The translations under genes were made by a program, and so were the position numbers. Below are positions 41,920 through 51,316 of a stretch of 64,000 bases of DNA, piece by piece (the stretch's first letter is position 1; every line of letters begins with the position of its first letter). Location of the stretch: NCBI GenBank assembly GCA_024400835.1, contig JAKSMC010000012.1, forward strand, positions 1 to 64,000, written 5' to 3'. The notes beneath the pieces were generated by a model. It was given only the letters and a program-made list of their open reading frames with translations, did no database searches and was not told the DNA's origin. Origin of the DNA: Bacteroidales bacterium. Its GTDB lineage: Bacteria > Bacteroidota > Bacteroidia > Bacteroidales > WCHB1-69.

Positions 41920-42070
41920 GTGACCCAGATTTCAAGTTCGAAGTTTTGTTTTAAAATTCAAGGACGGACAAAGCAGGTAACACTTTTCACCTCTTCATTC
42001 GACGCTGTTCTTCAACATTTTATCGTTTATAAAAAACAACTTTGGTAAAATAGAAGTTTGCAAAATACTT

Positions 42071-42078
42071 TATCTTTG
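42071..42078 (+). promoter_or_regulatory. -7 promoter element of the EnvC-like operon
   Basis: TATCTTTG, about 40 nt before the ATG at 42119. Two TTTG motifs upstream are not at the standard distance. Confidence 0.7.
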
Positions 42079-42118
42079 CAAGTTAAAATACCGTTCAATG
42101 GATAACTATCCTTTCGCT

Positions 42119-43417
42119 ATGAAAAAGGCCATCATATTCGTCCTCATCCTCGCCGGATGCTCAGTCTTCTATGCCCACGGGCAGAGCAGCAGTCAGTTGA
42201 AAAAAGACAAGCAGAAGATTGAAAAAGAGATTGCCAACACCCAGAATCTTTTGAAGAAAAACGAGAAAAACCAGAAGGCATCTCTGCAGCAAATCGCTGT
42301 ATTGCGCGAGCAAATCAGCAACCGTGAAAAACTCATCACCAACCTCAACGGTGAAATTATGGTGATGGAGGAAACGCAAGAAAACAACCAACAGGAGATT
42401 CTGACGCTGCAAAAGAAACTCGAATATATGAAGGCAGACTACGCGCAAGTGGTCTACCAAGCCTACCGCAACCGCAAACTGATGGACAAGGTGACTTTCA
42501 TCTTAGCGTCCGAAGACTTCTCCCAGATGTTCCGTCGGTTACGTTTCTACACTGTTTTTTCCGAAAATGTCAGGAGCCAGTCCAAGAAGATAACCGAAAC
42601 GCAAGGTGAGTTGAAACAGAAGAATGAAGAACTCATTGCTCTCAAGGACCAAAAGCTCAATCTTCTTTCAGGCAAAGAAGCCGAAAAAAAGAAACTTGAA
42701 ATAGACAGACAGAAGAAGACAAAAAATGCCGAGCAGTTGAAGAAGCAGAGTGCTCAGCTCAGTGCTCAACTGAAAGAGAAGCAACGCAAGCGCAAAGAGT
42801 TGGATGCCGCCATTCAGAAGGCCATCAAGGCCGAGATTGCCGCTGCCAACGCCAAACGTGCTGCCGCCGCCAAAGCATCTGCTTCAACGAAGGGCAGTAG
42901 TTCTACGGCATCGTCATCAACTACCGCTAAGAGCAGCACCACATCATCTGCCACTACAAGGAGCACTGCCACTATTGCGCTGACTCCTGAAGAGCAGACT
43001 TTGAACACCTCATTCGTCAACAACAAGGGCAGTCTTCCATGGCCGGTAGCCAAGGGTGCCAAAGTCGGCGAATTCGGCAACTACGCACACCCCGATGTGC
43101 CCTCCGTCATGATTGAGAACCGCGGTATTGACATCATGACAGATGCAGGCACTCCGGTAAGAGCGATCTTCCAAGGCGAAGTCACTGCCGTGATGGATGT
43201 CTTAGGCACAAAAGTCGTGATGATTCGCCATGGCGAGTACATCAGCGTATATCAGAACCTTTCCAGCGTCAGTGTCAAAAAGGGCTCTAAGGTCACAACC
43301 AAACAGACCATCGGAACCGTGGGCAAAAGTTCCTCGACTAACACCTACGAACTGCACTTTGAAATTTGGAAGAACGACTCATACCTCAACCCCAACTCCT
43401 GGTTGGCAAGACGATAA
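42119..43417 (+). CDS. EnvC-like murein hydrolase activator with degenerate LytM domain
   Basis: Secreted protein of 432 aa. Signal peptide ([21 protein letters not shown]), then a long coiled coil (about 22-240), an Ala/Ser/Thr-rich linker, and a C-terminal M23/LytM domain. The zinc residues are changed: the HxxxD site reads NRGID and the HxH site reads ELHFEIW. It is thus very probably inactive as a peptidase and acts like EnvC, which activates amidases at division. ATG at 42098 ([12 protein letters not shown]) is the alternative start. The order envC-engB-META lipoprotein indicates an operon. Confidence 0.88.
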   Translation: MKKAIIFVLILAGCSVFYAHGQSSSQLKKDKQKIEKEIANTQNLLKKNEKNQKASLQQIAVLREQISNREKLITNLNGEIMVMEETQENNQQEILTLQKKLEYMKADYAQVVYQAYRNRKLMDKVTFILASEDFSQMFRRLRFYTVFSENVRSQSKKITETQGELKQKNEELIALKDQKLNLLSGKEAEKKKLEIDRQKKTKNAEQLKKQSAQLSAQLKEKQRKRKELDAAIQKAIKAEIAAANAKRAAAAKASASTKGSSSTASSSTTAKSSTTSSATTRSTATIALTPEEQTLNTSFVNNKGSLPWPVAKGAKVGEFGNYAHPDVPSVMIENRGIDIMTDAGTPVRAIFQGEVTAVMDVLGTKVVMIRHGEYISVYQNLSSVSVKKGSKVTTKQTIGTVGKSSSTNTYELHFEIWKNDSYLNPNSWLARR

Positions 43418-43422
43418 CGCCT

Positions 43423-44037
43423 ATGATTATTAAGACCGCAGAATTCATGCAAAGCGTCACAGACTGGCGCAAATGTCCTTCCCCAACGTTACCTGAATAT
43501 GCCTTCATCGGCCGCTCCAACGTAGGGAAATCATCCCTCATCAATATGTTAGTCAACAACAAGAAGTTGGCCAAAACATCCTCCAAACCAGGAAAGACGC
43601 AGACCATCAACCATTTTCTCATCAATAAGAACTGGTATCTTGTTGACCTTCCAGGCTACGGCTATGCATCAATATCCAAAGCCATGCGCGAGAAGTGGCA
43701 GAAAATGATAAGCGACTACTTGCTCAAGAGAGAGAACCTACAGGTCATCTTCGTACTGGTAGACTCACGGCTCGAGCCACAGAAAATAGACTTGGAATTC
43801 ATTCGCAATTTGGGAGAGCACGGGGTCCCATTTTCCATCATCTTCACTAAGACCGACAAAATATCCGTCAGCAAAGTGCAGAGCAACGTTCAGAAATTCT
43901 ACAACAAATTGGCCGAAGAGTGGGAAGAGATGCCCTACCGTATGCTGTCGTCTTCAGAGACTGGCAAAGGCAAAGAGGAAATCCTCAATTACATCGAACA
44001 AATCAACATTCAGTATAATTCAAACAACGAGCAATGA
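43423..44037 (+). CDS. engB: Ribosome biogenesis GTPase YsxC/EngB
   Basis: Small GTPase of 204 aa needed for 50S subunit assembly. G1 is [11 protein letters not shown]2 [11 protein letters not shown]3 DLPGYG, G4 TKTD, and G5 SSSETGKG. Start at ATG 43423, 5 nt after the EnvC-like stop; the longer frame upstream overlaps that gene. Its stop overlaps the next start (ATGA). Confidence 0.95.
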   Translation: MIIKTAEFMQSVTDWRKCPSPTLPEYAFIGRSNVGKSSLINMLVNNKKLAKTSSKPGKTQTINHFLINKNWYLVDLPGYGYASISKAMREKWQKMISDYLLKRENLQVIFVLVDSRLEPQKIDLEFIRNLGEHGVPFSIIFTKTDKISVSKVQSNVQKFYNKLAEEWEEMPYRMLSSSETGKGKEEILNYIEQINIQYNSNNEQ

Positions 44038-44492
44038 AAAAGATGAAACTGACCATAGCCATCATCGCCATGGCGGCATTGGCTGCTGTGGGATTCAGCA
44101 GCTGCAAGACAGCCAAGAAAACGACTGAAGCCTGCCAGCACCTGCGCGACACAAAGTGGGAGTTGGAAGCTCTCAACAGCAAACCTATTGACACAAACAC
44201 CTTCATCACGCACCCGTTTATCGTCTTCCAAGAAGACGGCACGTTTTCGGGCAATTTAGGATGCAACACCTATTTTGGAAGTTACTACAACAAAAAGGAC
44301 AAACTTCAACTCGAATATTCCGGAGCCACAAAACGTCTCTGCCCGGTCATGGATATGGAGCGTGACTACCTCAACGCCCTGAAGAAAGACATCTCTTCGT
44401 TCTCAATTGATGGCAACATTCTTATTCTTTATGCTGGGAAAGAGGAAGTCTTCCGATTCAAAGATGGCGGAAAGATGACTGAAGAAGAATAA
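44034..44492 (+). CDS. META-domain (HslJ-like) lipoprotein
   Basis: Protein of 152 aa with a lipoprotein signal (lipobox FSSC, C24) and a META/HslJ domain: [52 protein letters not shown] and [13 protein letters not shown]. The molecular role is unknown; HslJ in E. coli is a heat-inducible outer-membrane lipoprotein. It starts with ATGA overlap after engB. Confidence 0.9.
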   Translation: MKKMKLTIAIIAMAALAAVGFSSCKTAKKTTEACQHLRDTKWELEALNSKPIDTNTFITHPFIVFQEDGTFSGNLGCNTYFGSYYNKKDKLQLEYSGATKRLCPVMDMERDYLNALKKDISSFSIDGNILILYAGKEEVFRFKDGGKMTEEE

Positions 44493-44494
44493 AA

Positions 44495-44530
44495 AAAAAA
44501 GACCATTTCAATCGAAATGGTCTTTTTTAT
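44495..44530. terminator. Bidirectional terminator between the META lipoprotein gene and gldJ
   Basis: Stem GACCATTTC/GAAATGGTC with loop AATC, flanked by long A and T runs, shared by convergent genes. Confidence 0.9.
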
Positions 44531-44545
44531 TTCTATGCTTTAGAT

Positions 44546-46039
44546 TTATTTGCCTTTGGATTGTGTACCAACACGAGCCATAGCGCAACGGAATCCGATA
44601 TAGTCCGTAGATTCATCTTCGTCGAGGTAGCGTCTGGAACCAGGAGAACTCCAATAAGGGATGTCTTTCCAAGAACCGCCTTTATATACACGGGCGTAGT
44701 CGCTAACCAAGGAATATGAATAGTTGTTGTTAATTTCTTTGCGATACATCTTTTCAGTAGCTTCCGTATTAGTCGTTGCGGTTTTCCAATCATCCGTAGA
44801 TTTAAGAGACTGCCAGTCACCATCACGATAGTTCTTGTTGTCAGCAGCACGATAGTTACGTCTTCTGTCGTTTTTGAAATCAGAGACAGGAACCATAGGG
44901 ATCTTACCAACGCTGTCACGTTCAGCAACAGTACCGTCTTCCAAAAGTTTTTTGGTTTCGAAGTAGTTACCACGGAACGGGTTGTATTCTGTCACATCAT
45001 CATGGGAAGATTGTCTATAGACATCCATAACCCATTCAGCGACGTTACCAGCCATTTGGTACAAGCCGTAGTCATTCGGCCAGTCAGATTTGACGTCTTT
45101 GGTTTTGAAGCCGCTGTCGTTCAAAGCGCTTGCAACACCCATATAGTCACCACGGCCACGACGGATATTCGTCATCATGTCACCGTAATATTTCTTATCT
45201 TCGGTACGGAGTTGTTGGCCGTTCCAAGGATAGACCTTACGTTCGAGTACGCGTTCGTTAAGAGTATTGCCAATCAAGCCGTAAGCTGCATATTCCCATT
45301 CAGCCTCTGTCGGCAGTCTGTATTTCGGGAGCAGGATACCGTCTTCCATTTTAACATTTCTATATTCGCCGGAAGAGATATAACGAAGACGTTTTTCGCC
45401 TTCAGCTTCGTAAGTTTCGTAAGTAAGATAGGCATCAGTGTTGAAATAACCTTCAGCGGTCGGGGTTTCAGCAAATTCCACATAGCCGCGGTCAACGAGG
45501 ATCTGCTCATTCACACGGTCGGTACGCCATGCAGCGTAGTTAGTAGCCTGAAGCCAGTTAACACCCACGACAGGATAATGGCGGTAAGCCGGATGACGGA
45601 AATAATATTCCACGTCAGGTTCATTGTAACCGAGGCGGTCACGCCAAACATTCTCGTCAGGAAGAGCGTTATCGTAAACGACCTTCAGGTCTTGCGGGAT
45701 GAAGACTCTTTCCAACCAGTAGAGGTATTCCAAGTAGTCGACATTTGCGATCTCACATTCATCCATATAGAAAGATGCAACAGACACACGTCGCTGGGTG
45801 TTGTTCCAATCCTTCATTACATCTTCTTCCATCTGGCCCATCACAAAGGAACCACCTTCGATGAATACGAGACCCGGGCCAGTAGCCTGTTCTTCAAACG
45901 GAGCCACTTCGAATCCGCCGTTCTTCGCATCGTTGTAATTCCAACCCGTTGTCGGGGAAGATTCTTTTTTACATGATGACATCATTGTAAGCAGAGCCAT
46001 CATGATAAACAAACCTGTTAATTTAGTTACTTTATTCAT
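44546..46039 (-). CDS. gldJ: Gliding motility/T9SS lipoprotein GldJ
   Basis: Lipoprotein of 497 aa (lipobox MSSC, C23) with a formylglycine-generating-enzyme-like fold. GLVFIEGGSFVMGQMEEDVMKDWNNTQRRVSVASFYMDE, PVVGVNWLQATNYAAWRTDRVNE, YRLPTEAEWEYAAYG and GGSWKDIPYWSSPGSRRYL match GldJ. GldJ stabilises GldK and is needed for T9SS function in Flavobacterium. It is distinguished from GldK by the WNYND...GGFE start and by its neighbours PorU/PorV. It lies 41 nt after porP on the same strand with no visible promoter between, so both are probably co-transcribed. Confidence 0.9.
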   Translation of the reverse strand: MNKVTKLTGLFIMMALLTMMSSCKKESSPTTGWNYNDAKNGGFEVAPFEEQATGPGLVFIEGGSFVMGQMEEDVMKDWNNTQRRVSVASFYMDECEIANVDYLEYLYWLERVFIPQDLKVVYDNALPDENVWRDRLGYNEPDVEYYFRHPAYRHYPVVGVNWLQATNYAAWRTDRVNEQILVDRGYVEFAETPTAEGYFNTDAYLTYETYEAEGEKRLRYISSGEYRNVKMEDGILLPKYRLPTEAEWEYAAYGLIGNTLNERVLERKVYPWNGQQLRTEDKKYYGDMMTNIRRGRGDYMGVASALNDSGFKTKDVKSDWPNDYGLYQMAGNVAEWVMDVYRQSSHDDVTEYNPFRGNYFETKKLLEDGTVAERDSVGKIPMVPVSDFKNDRRRNYRAADNKNYRDGDWQSLKSTDDWKTATTNTEATEKMYRKEINNNYSYSLVSDYARVYKGGSWKDIPYWSSPGSRRYLDEDESTDYIGFRCAMARVGTQSKGK

Positions 46040-46080
46040 TGTTGTATTATATTTATATCAATGTTAGTATAATATGGTTC

Positions 46081-47220
46081 TTAGAAAGACGGGCACTTGA
46101 GGTCCTTAATAGCCTGGCGTTTCTTCGGGCACGGCAGGAGGAGTTGGAGAGACACCTCGTGGCTGCCGCCTGTAGTTGCGCTGGCCAGTTTGCTGACGGT
46201 CAAATCGTAAGAATAAGCGATTTTGAACATATCGTACTCGATACCGAACATGAAGATAACGGCATCAGAATTGTAAATCTTGTCAACTTGTTGTGCAACC
46301 ACTGCATTGCCATCGTCATCAACCGTGGGATTGCCATCAGGATCGAGAACAGGCACATTGTGGTCGTAGTGATAAGTGAGACCGTGACGGCACCACATAC
46401 CGACGGTGAAAGGATAGAATTTGAAGTAGAGGCCTTCGTTGAAATAGTTGAAGCCGTATTGGTGTTCGTAAATGAAGTTCGGGCTGATGGAGATATCACC
46501 GAAGGAAGTTTCCTTCTTACTTTTGCGTTTGAGGTCGAAATTAGCACCCACATGAGCCGTCAATTTCAACATGTCATAGAATTTGCCTTCAGAGGCAGGG
46601 TTCAGGAAACTATAGCCTGTATAATTGCCCAAGCTCAGTGTTGCCAAGTGTTTGGCGGCGAAGCCGAAATACACATGGGGCGTATAGCCTAAAATACCTG
46701 CGGAAAAGTCAATCGTATTGATAGATGTCATCCACTTGTCCATTTGTTCGTTGGTAGTATAGACAAAACCGTAGCGGGGGTCTATCATATCACCGAACGT
46801 GAGTTTCGTATAATCCAACGATTTGTTTTGGTAAGAAGCTTGCAAAGCAAGACGGAGGTTGAATTTTTTGGAAACTTTGACCTTGAATGAATACATAAAA
46901 CTTGCGTTGTACATATTGACGATGCCACCTTCGCCGGCACGGTCTCCCCACAATTGGATACCGATACCACCATAGATTTTGTCAAAATGTTCATCGTACG
47001 ATGCCGCATACGTCATAAAAGTTCCCGGCATGGAAGGCCATTGGTCGCGGAAATTGAATGACAGACGGGGGCAGATATTGGTACCTGCCATAGCCGGATT
47101 CAAATAGAGCGGATTGGCGTAAAACTGCGAGAACATGGGGTCTTGCGCATTCACTCGCATGGCGGCGAAGCTTAAAACAGCGGTCAAGAGGATTATTATT
47201 CTTTTATGCATAATACACAT
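46081..47220 (-). CDS. PorP/SprF-family T9SS outer membrane protein
   Basis: Outer-membrane beta-barrel-like protein of 379 aa (376 from the second ATG at 47211). Signal peptide ends near VNAQ, then DPMFSQFYANPLYLNPAMAGT, the family's hallmark. PorP and SprF proteins serve T9SS energising (PorK/N ring) or act as partners for type-B cargo. The mature chain shows alternating amphipathic strands and ends with VSLQLLLPCPKKRQAIKDLKCPSF. It could be the partner of the type-B cargo at 2.7-5.3 kb, though genes for cargo and partner are usually adjacent. Confidence 0.9.
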   Translation of the reverse strand: MCIMHKRIIILLTAVLSFAAMRVNAQDPMFSQFYANPLYLNPAMAGTNICPRLSFNFRDQWPSMPGTFMTYAASYDEHFDKIYGGIGIQLWGDRAGEGGIVNMYNASFMYSFKVKVSKKFNLRLALQASYQNKSLDYTKLTFGDMIDPRYGFVYTTNEQMDKWMTSINTIDFSAGILGYTPHVYFGFAAKHLATLSLGNYTGYSFLNPASEGKFYDMLKLTAHVGANFDLKRKSKKETSFGDISISPNFIYEHQYGFNYFNEGLYFKFYPFTVGMWCRHGLTYHYDHNVPVLDPDGNPTVDDDGNAVVAQQVDKIYNSDAVIFMFGIEYDMFKIAYSYDLTVSKLASATTGGSHEVSLQLLLPCPKKRQAIKDLKCPSF

Positions 47221-47235
47221 TATTTAATAAGCGGG

Positions 47236-47243
47236 CAAAAATA
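47236..47243 (-). promoter_or_regulatory. -7 promoter element of porP-gldJ
   Basis: TATTTTTG on the minus strand followed by CCCGC, 16 nt before the porP ATG at 47220. Divergent from the porU promoter about 85 bp away. Confidence 0.75.
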
Positions 47244-47326
47244 CAAAAAATTTTGTTCCATTTTATTCACAAAACTTTTGTTATGAACAATACAATTAGC
47301 ACAACGCTACTTTGATGACAAAATTG

Positions 47327-47334
47327 TATCTTTG
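47327..47334 (+). promoter_or_regulatory. -7 promoter element of porU
   Basis: TATCTTTG; the TTG at 47332 lies inside it, so the real start is the tandem ATG at 47359/47362. Confidence 0.74.
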
Positions 47335-47358
47335 CAACATTTTAAAAAGAAACGGAAA

Positions 47359-50300
47359 ATGATGAAAAAACCTTGGGTCTTCATATGCATTTTTTGCTTG
47401 ACTATATTACAACTATCTAATATTCAGGCACAAAGAATTGAAAAAAGAATATCAATTTCTTGGAAAGACAACATTACACAGGTTGTGGATGAAGAATTAA
47501 TCCAAGAATTTCTCACCTTCGAACAAGCCACTTACAGATTGGATTTCCCCACTCTGCCCTGTTATTTTGAAAGGACAGCCTGCTCTGCATTCTATACGGA
47601 TTATGCAGTTTCCATTAGCGATGTTCAGTACGAGCAGCTCAACGCTCACGATGCAGCTCTCATTCCATCCGACTATCACTGCAAACAGCCCGAAGTAGTC
47701 GTAACTTCCGCTTATGAACGTGCCACACCGTACATGTCCCTTACCTTCATCCCGATTGTAGAAACCGGTGAACGCCAATTCAGCAAGATAACCTCTATAA
47801 CTGTCTCCATAGAAGGGAAAAGTCCAGAACTTCCCAAAGCTAAGAAATCCTATTCCACCCGTTCCGTACTGGCATCCGGCAATTGGTACACTTTCCATGT
47901 TACGGAAACCGGCATCTACAAAGTCACTTATGAGAACCTCATTGCCATGGGCATGGCGACTCCGATATACTCTTCCTCGCTGTCCGTTTTCGGCAACGGC
48001 GGCGGCATGCTGCCGGAAGCCAATTCTGCACCAAGGCAAGACGATTTGCGCGAACTGGCCATTCTGATTTCCGACGGTGGCGACAACGTTATCGATGCCG
48101 GAGACTACTTCCTTTTTTACGGAGAGTCACCGCACGCCTGGACTTTCGACACGAACTCCGGGCATTTCTCACATGCCACCAACATCTACTCAGACTCCAC
48201 ATGCTATTTCATCACCAACTCTTCCGCTGTAGGAGAAAAGCGCCGTGTGGTCAACGTGAGCAACAACGGTTTGACAGCAAACCAAACCGTCAGCACCTAC
48301 ATCCATTACGACTTTCACGAACAAGATCTGCACAATTTCAGCGAGACTGGAAAGTTCTGGGTTGGGGAGACATTTGACGCTTCTACCCAGCAGAACTTCG
48401 GATTCAGAGTGCCGGGTTGCAATCAGCAGCCAGGCACCATCACTGTATCAGCAATTAATTCTTCCAGCAGTTACGCGCATTTCAACATCTCATCGAATGG
48501 TAATCCGATAGGAGCACTCGGAATGCCCTCTTCCAACGGAGCCATTGCCGCGCGCAACTCGCAAGCCTTCGACTTCACGCCCAGTGCGAACGGGTTTTCC
48601 ATCATGTTGGACTACAACAAGCCCACCGCCTCCTCTACCGCCTATTTGGACTGGATAGAAATAGAAGTTCCCTGCAATCTGACCATGCACTCAGCGCAGT
48701 TCCCATTCTGCAATCCCGCCACTATCGGAAGCGGCAATGTCACCCGCTTCAACATCGGCAATGCCAATAGCAGCACAAATGTATGGGACGTGACCGACCC
48801 CGCGCATATTAACAAAATGGTACTCAGCCAAGAAAGTGGCAGTTACGGTTTCACGGCAAGCACAGATATTTTGCGCAAATTCGTAGCATTCGACGGCACC
48901 GAATTTCTCACCATAGTTCCCGGCAAAGCCATTCAGAACCAGAATCTTCACGGTGAAGTAAACATCGACATGGTTATTGTCACGCACCCGAAATTCCTGG
49001 CCCAGGCCAACCAATTGGCAGAATTCCGCCAGCAGAACAACGGGTTGAATGTCAAGGTCGTGACCACCGACGAAGTGTACAACGAGTTCTCCAGCGGCAA
49101 GTTGGACCCTATGGCTATCCGCGACTACATGAAAATGATTTATGACCGGACGGACAAACAATATCCCAAATATCTGCTGTTAGTCGGTCGCCCCAGCTAC
49201 GACTTCCGCGGACGCATAAACGGCACCGAGATTTTCGTCCCGAACTATCAATACGACATTGTCAACAACACCGTGGCCGAGCGTAATTTCTACTCCAACG
49301 ACGACACTTTCTGTCTGTTGGATGACAACGAAGGCGGCAACATGTCCGGATTCTACGACATGGCTGTCGGACGTTTCCCCTGCAGCACCGTGGCCCAAGC
49401 CAGGACGGCCGTTGAGAAAAGCATAAATTACACAGAAAAAAGGAACCTGGTCCATGAAGGTTCCTCGCAAATTTCCAATTTCGGAGACTGGCGCAACATG
49501 ATGGCTATTACCGCGGACGACGAAGAAGGCAACGATTTCATCCAAAATGCCGATGCTTTTTGCGATAGCATCAAAAAGAGAAACCCGAACATCAATTTCG
49601 ACAAAATATATTTGGATGCGTTCACGCAGGTATCCAATGCCGGCGGCCAACGCTACCCCGACGTCACCACGGCCATCAACAACCGCATGAACAGAGGCTC
49701 ACTGTTTTTCACCTACATCGGGCACAGCGGCAAAGACGGGTGGACAGCCGAACGCGTACTGGAGAACTCCGACATCAATCGTTGGACCAACAAATACAAC
49801 TTGCCGGCCATGCTGACCTTGTCTTGCACCTTCGGCTACTACGACAGGCCAGCCATTTCACCTGCCGAGTTGGTGCTCTTCAACAGCAACGGCGGGGCAA
49901 GTGCCATCATCACCACCACTCGCGAAGCTTGGTCCTTATCGAACAACAATTACGGCCGCCGCTTCTTCTCTTCCTTTTTCAAAAAAACAGACGACCGATA
50001 CCGCACCATCGGAGAATTGGAGTATTACGCCAAGAACCTATATTCAGGTGCCAGTTCCAGTCTGGCCATGCTCGTGCTGATGGGCGATCCCTCCATGCCT
50101 TTGGCAATCCCGACCTACAACATCGTCACCGACTCCATCAACCACCAGCCTGTCGGCACGCAGACCGACACCATCCGTGCGCTCTCAAAAATGACCGTGA
50201 GCGGACGCGTGGTTGACGAAAACGGCCAAACGCTTTCCAACATGAACGGTTCAGTCTACCCTTCCGTTTACGACAAAGCCGTCATCGCCACCACCTTGGC

Positions 50301-51192
50301 CAACGACCCGAACAGCCAGCCTTTCGATTTCGAAGTCCAGAAGAACATCCTGTTCAAAGGGAATTGCTCCGTCAACAACGGGCATTTCACCTTCTCCTTC
50401 TATGTCCCGAAAGACATCGACTACACATACGGCAACGGCAAAATCAGTTATTACGCCGCCAGCACCAACCAAGATGCAGCCGGAGCGTTTAGTGATTTCA
50501 TTATCGGGGGCACCGACACTAACGGCCTGGACGACAAAGAAGGCCCGAGCATCGAGCTATTCCTCAATGATGAGAACTTTGTTAGTGGAGGTATCACGAA
50601 CTCCGACCCCACTTTGATTGCGAAAATCAGAGACAACTACGGCATCAACACCACAGGAAACGGAATCGGGCATGACCTCACCGCAATTTTGGACGACGCC
50701 ACGGATGCGCAAATCGTGCTGAACGACTACTACCAAACCGAAAAAGACAGTTTCAATGCCGGCACGGTGCGTTACAAGCTCAGCGATCTTTCGTTAGGCA
50801 AGCACACCATCATGGTACGCGCATGGGACATCAACAACAACCATTCCGAAAGCGAACTCACCTTCGAGGTTGTCTCCAACGAAGGCCTCGTCTTAAGTCA
50901 CGTACTCAACTACCCGAATCCCTTCACCACACACACAGACTTCTATTTCGAGCACAACCGCGATGGCGGCGTTTACGACATCCAAGTCCAAATTTACACC
51001 ATTTCAGGCAAAATTGTCAAGACCATAAACACCACGCAATTTATCGAAGGAAGCCGCTGCGAAGCCATCTCCTGGGACGGTCTGGACGACTACGGAGACA
51101 AGTTAGGCAAAGGTGTTTATATGTATAAAATAAAGGTACGAAATGAAAATAATGAAACTGCCGAAGCAATAGAAAAACTAGTTATCCTATAA
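47359..51192 (+). CDS. porU: T9SS sortase PorU (C25 gingipain-like)
   Basis: Cell-surface sortase that removes cargo C-terminal domains and links the cargo to A-LPS. 1277 aa, full size. Signal peptide MMKKPWVFICIFCLTILQLSNIQAQ. Gingipain-type C25 domain in the middle, with catalytic H789 (TYIGHSGKDGW) and C823 (LTLSCTFGYY). The C-terminus is a sorting-domain-like Ig fold: LNYPNPFTTHTDFYFEH, DIQVQIYTISGKIVKTI, WDG, GKGVYMYKIKV. PorU keeps this domain uncleaved and uses it to bind PorV. porV follows after a new promoter, and gldJ/porP are divergent, which is a conserved T9SS neighbourhood. Confidence 0.95.
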   Translation: MMKKPWVFICIFCLTILQLSNIQAQRIEKRISISWKDNITQVVDEELIQEFLTFEQATYRLDFPTLPCYFERTACSAFYTDYAVSISDVQYEQLNAHDAALIPSDYHCKQPEVVVTSAYERATPYMSLTFIPIVETGERQFSKITSITVSIEGKSPELPKAKKSYSTRSVLASGNWYTFHVTETGIYKVTYENLIAMGMATPIYSSSLSVFGNGGGMLPEANSAPRQDDLRELAILISDGGDNVIDAGDYFLFYGESPHAWTFDTNSGHFSHATNIYSDSTCYFITNSSAVGEKRRVVNVSNNGLTANQTVSTYIHYDFHEQDLHNFSETGKFWVGETFDASTQQNFGFRVPGCNQQPGTITVSAINSSSSYAHFNISSNGNPIGALGMPSSNGAIAARNSQAFDFTPSANGFSIMLDYNKPTASSTAYLDWIEIEVPCNLTMHSAQFPFCNPATIGSGNVTRFNIGNANSSTNVWDVTDPAHINKMVLSQESGSYGFTASTDILRKFVAFDGTEFLTIVPGKAIQNQNLHGEVNIDMVIVTHPKFLAQANQLAEFRQQNNGLNVKVVTTDEVYNEFSSGKLDPMAIRDYMKMIYDRTDKQYPKYLLLVGRPSYDFRGRINGTEIFVPNYQYDIVNNTVAERNFYSNDDTFCLLDDNEGGNMSGFYDMAVGRFPCSTVAQARTAVEKSINYTEKRNLVHEGSSQISNFGDWRNMMAITADDEEGNDFIQNADAFCDSIKKRNPNINFDKIYLDAFTQVSNAGGQRYPDVTTAINNRMNRGSLFFTYIGHSGKDGWTAERVLENSDINRWTNKYNLPAMLTLSCTFGYYDRPAISPAELVLFNSNGGASAIITTTREAWSLSNNNYGRRFFSSFFKKTDDRYRTIGELEYYAKNLYSGASSSLAMLVLMGDPSMPLAIPTYNIVTDSINHQPVGTQTDTIRALSKMTVSGRVVDENGQTLSNMNGSVYPSVYDKAVIATTLANDPNSQPFDFEVQKNILFKGNCSVNNGHFTFSFYVPKDIDYTYGNGKISYYAASTNQDAAGAFSDFIIGGTDTNGLDDKEGPSIELFLNDENFVSGGITNSDPTLIAKIRDNYGINTTGNGIGHDLTAILDDATDAQIVLNDYYQTEKDSFNAGTVRYKLSDLSLGKHTIMVRAWDINNNHSESELTFEVVSNEGLVLSHVLNYPNPFTTHTDFYFEHNRDGGVYDIQVQIYTISGKIVKTINTTQFIEGSRCEAISWDGLDDYGDKLGKGVYMYKIKVRNENNETAEAIEKLVIL

Positions 51193-51197
51193 TTTGG

Positions 51198-51205
51198 TAT
51201 TTTTG
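51198..51205 (+). promoter_or_regulatory. -7 promoter element of porV
   Basis: TATTTTTG followed by GCCGCCC, just after the porU stop; leader of about 105 nt rich in A. Confidence 0.7.
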
Positions 51206-51316
51206 CCGCCCGAAAAAAAAACAAAAAAAAAAACATGAATTAAAATAAAGTTGGGAAAAACTCGTTACACAACTTTGATTTTAAAATTTGAAATAAAAAC
51301 ATATCGAAAAAAAACA

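Noticed and set aside
44546-46039. GldK/PorK instead of GldJ
   Set aside because: Both share the FGE-like fold, but the WNYND...GGFE start, sequence blocks and location beside porU/porV fit GldJ, and no gldLMN genes follow.
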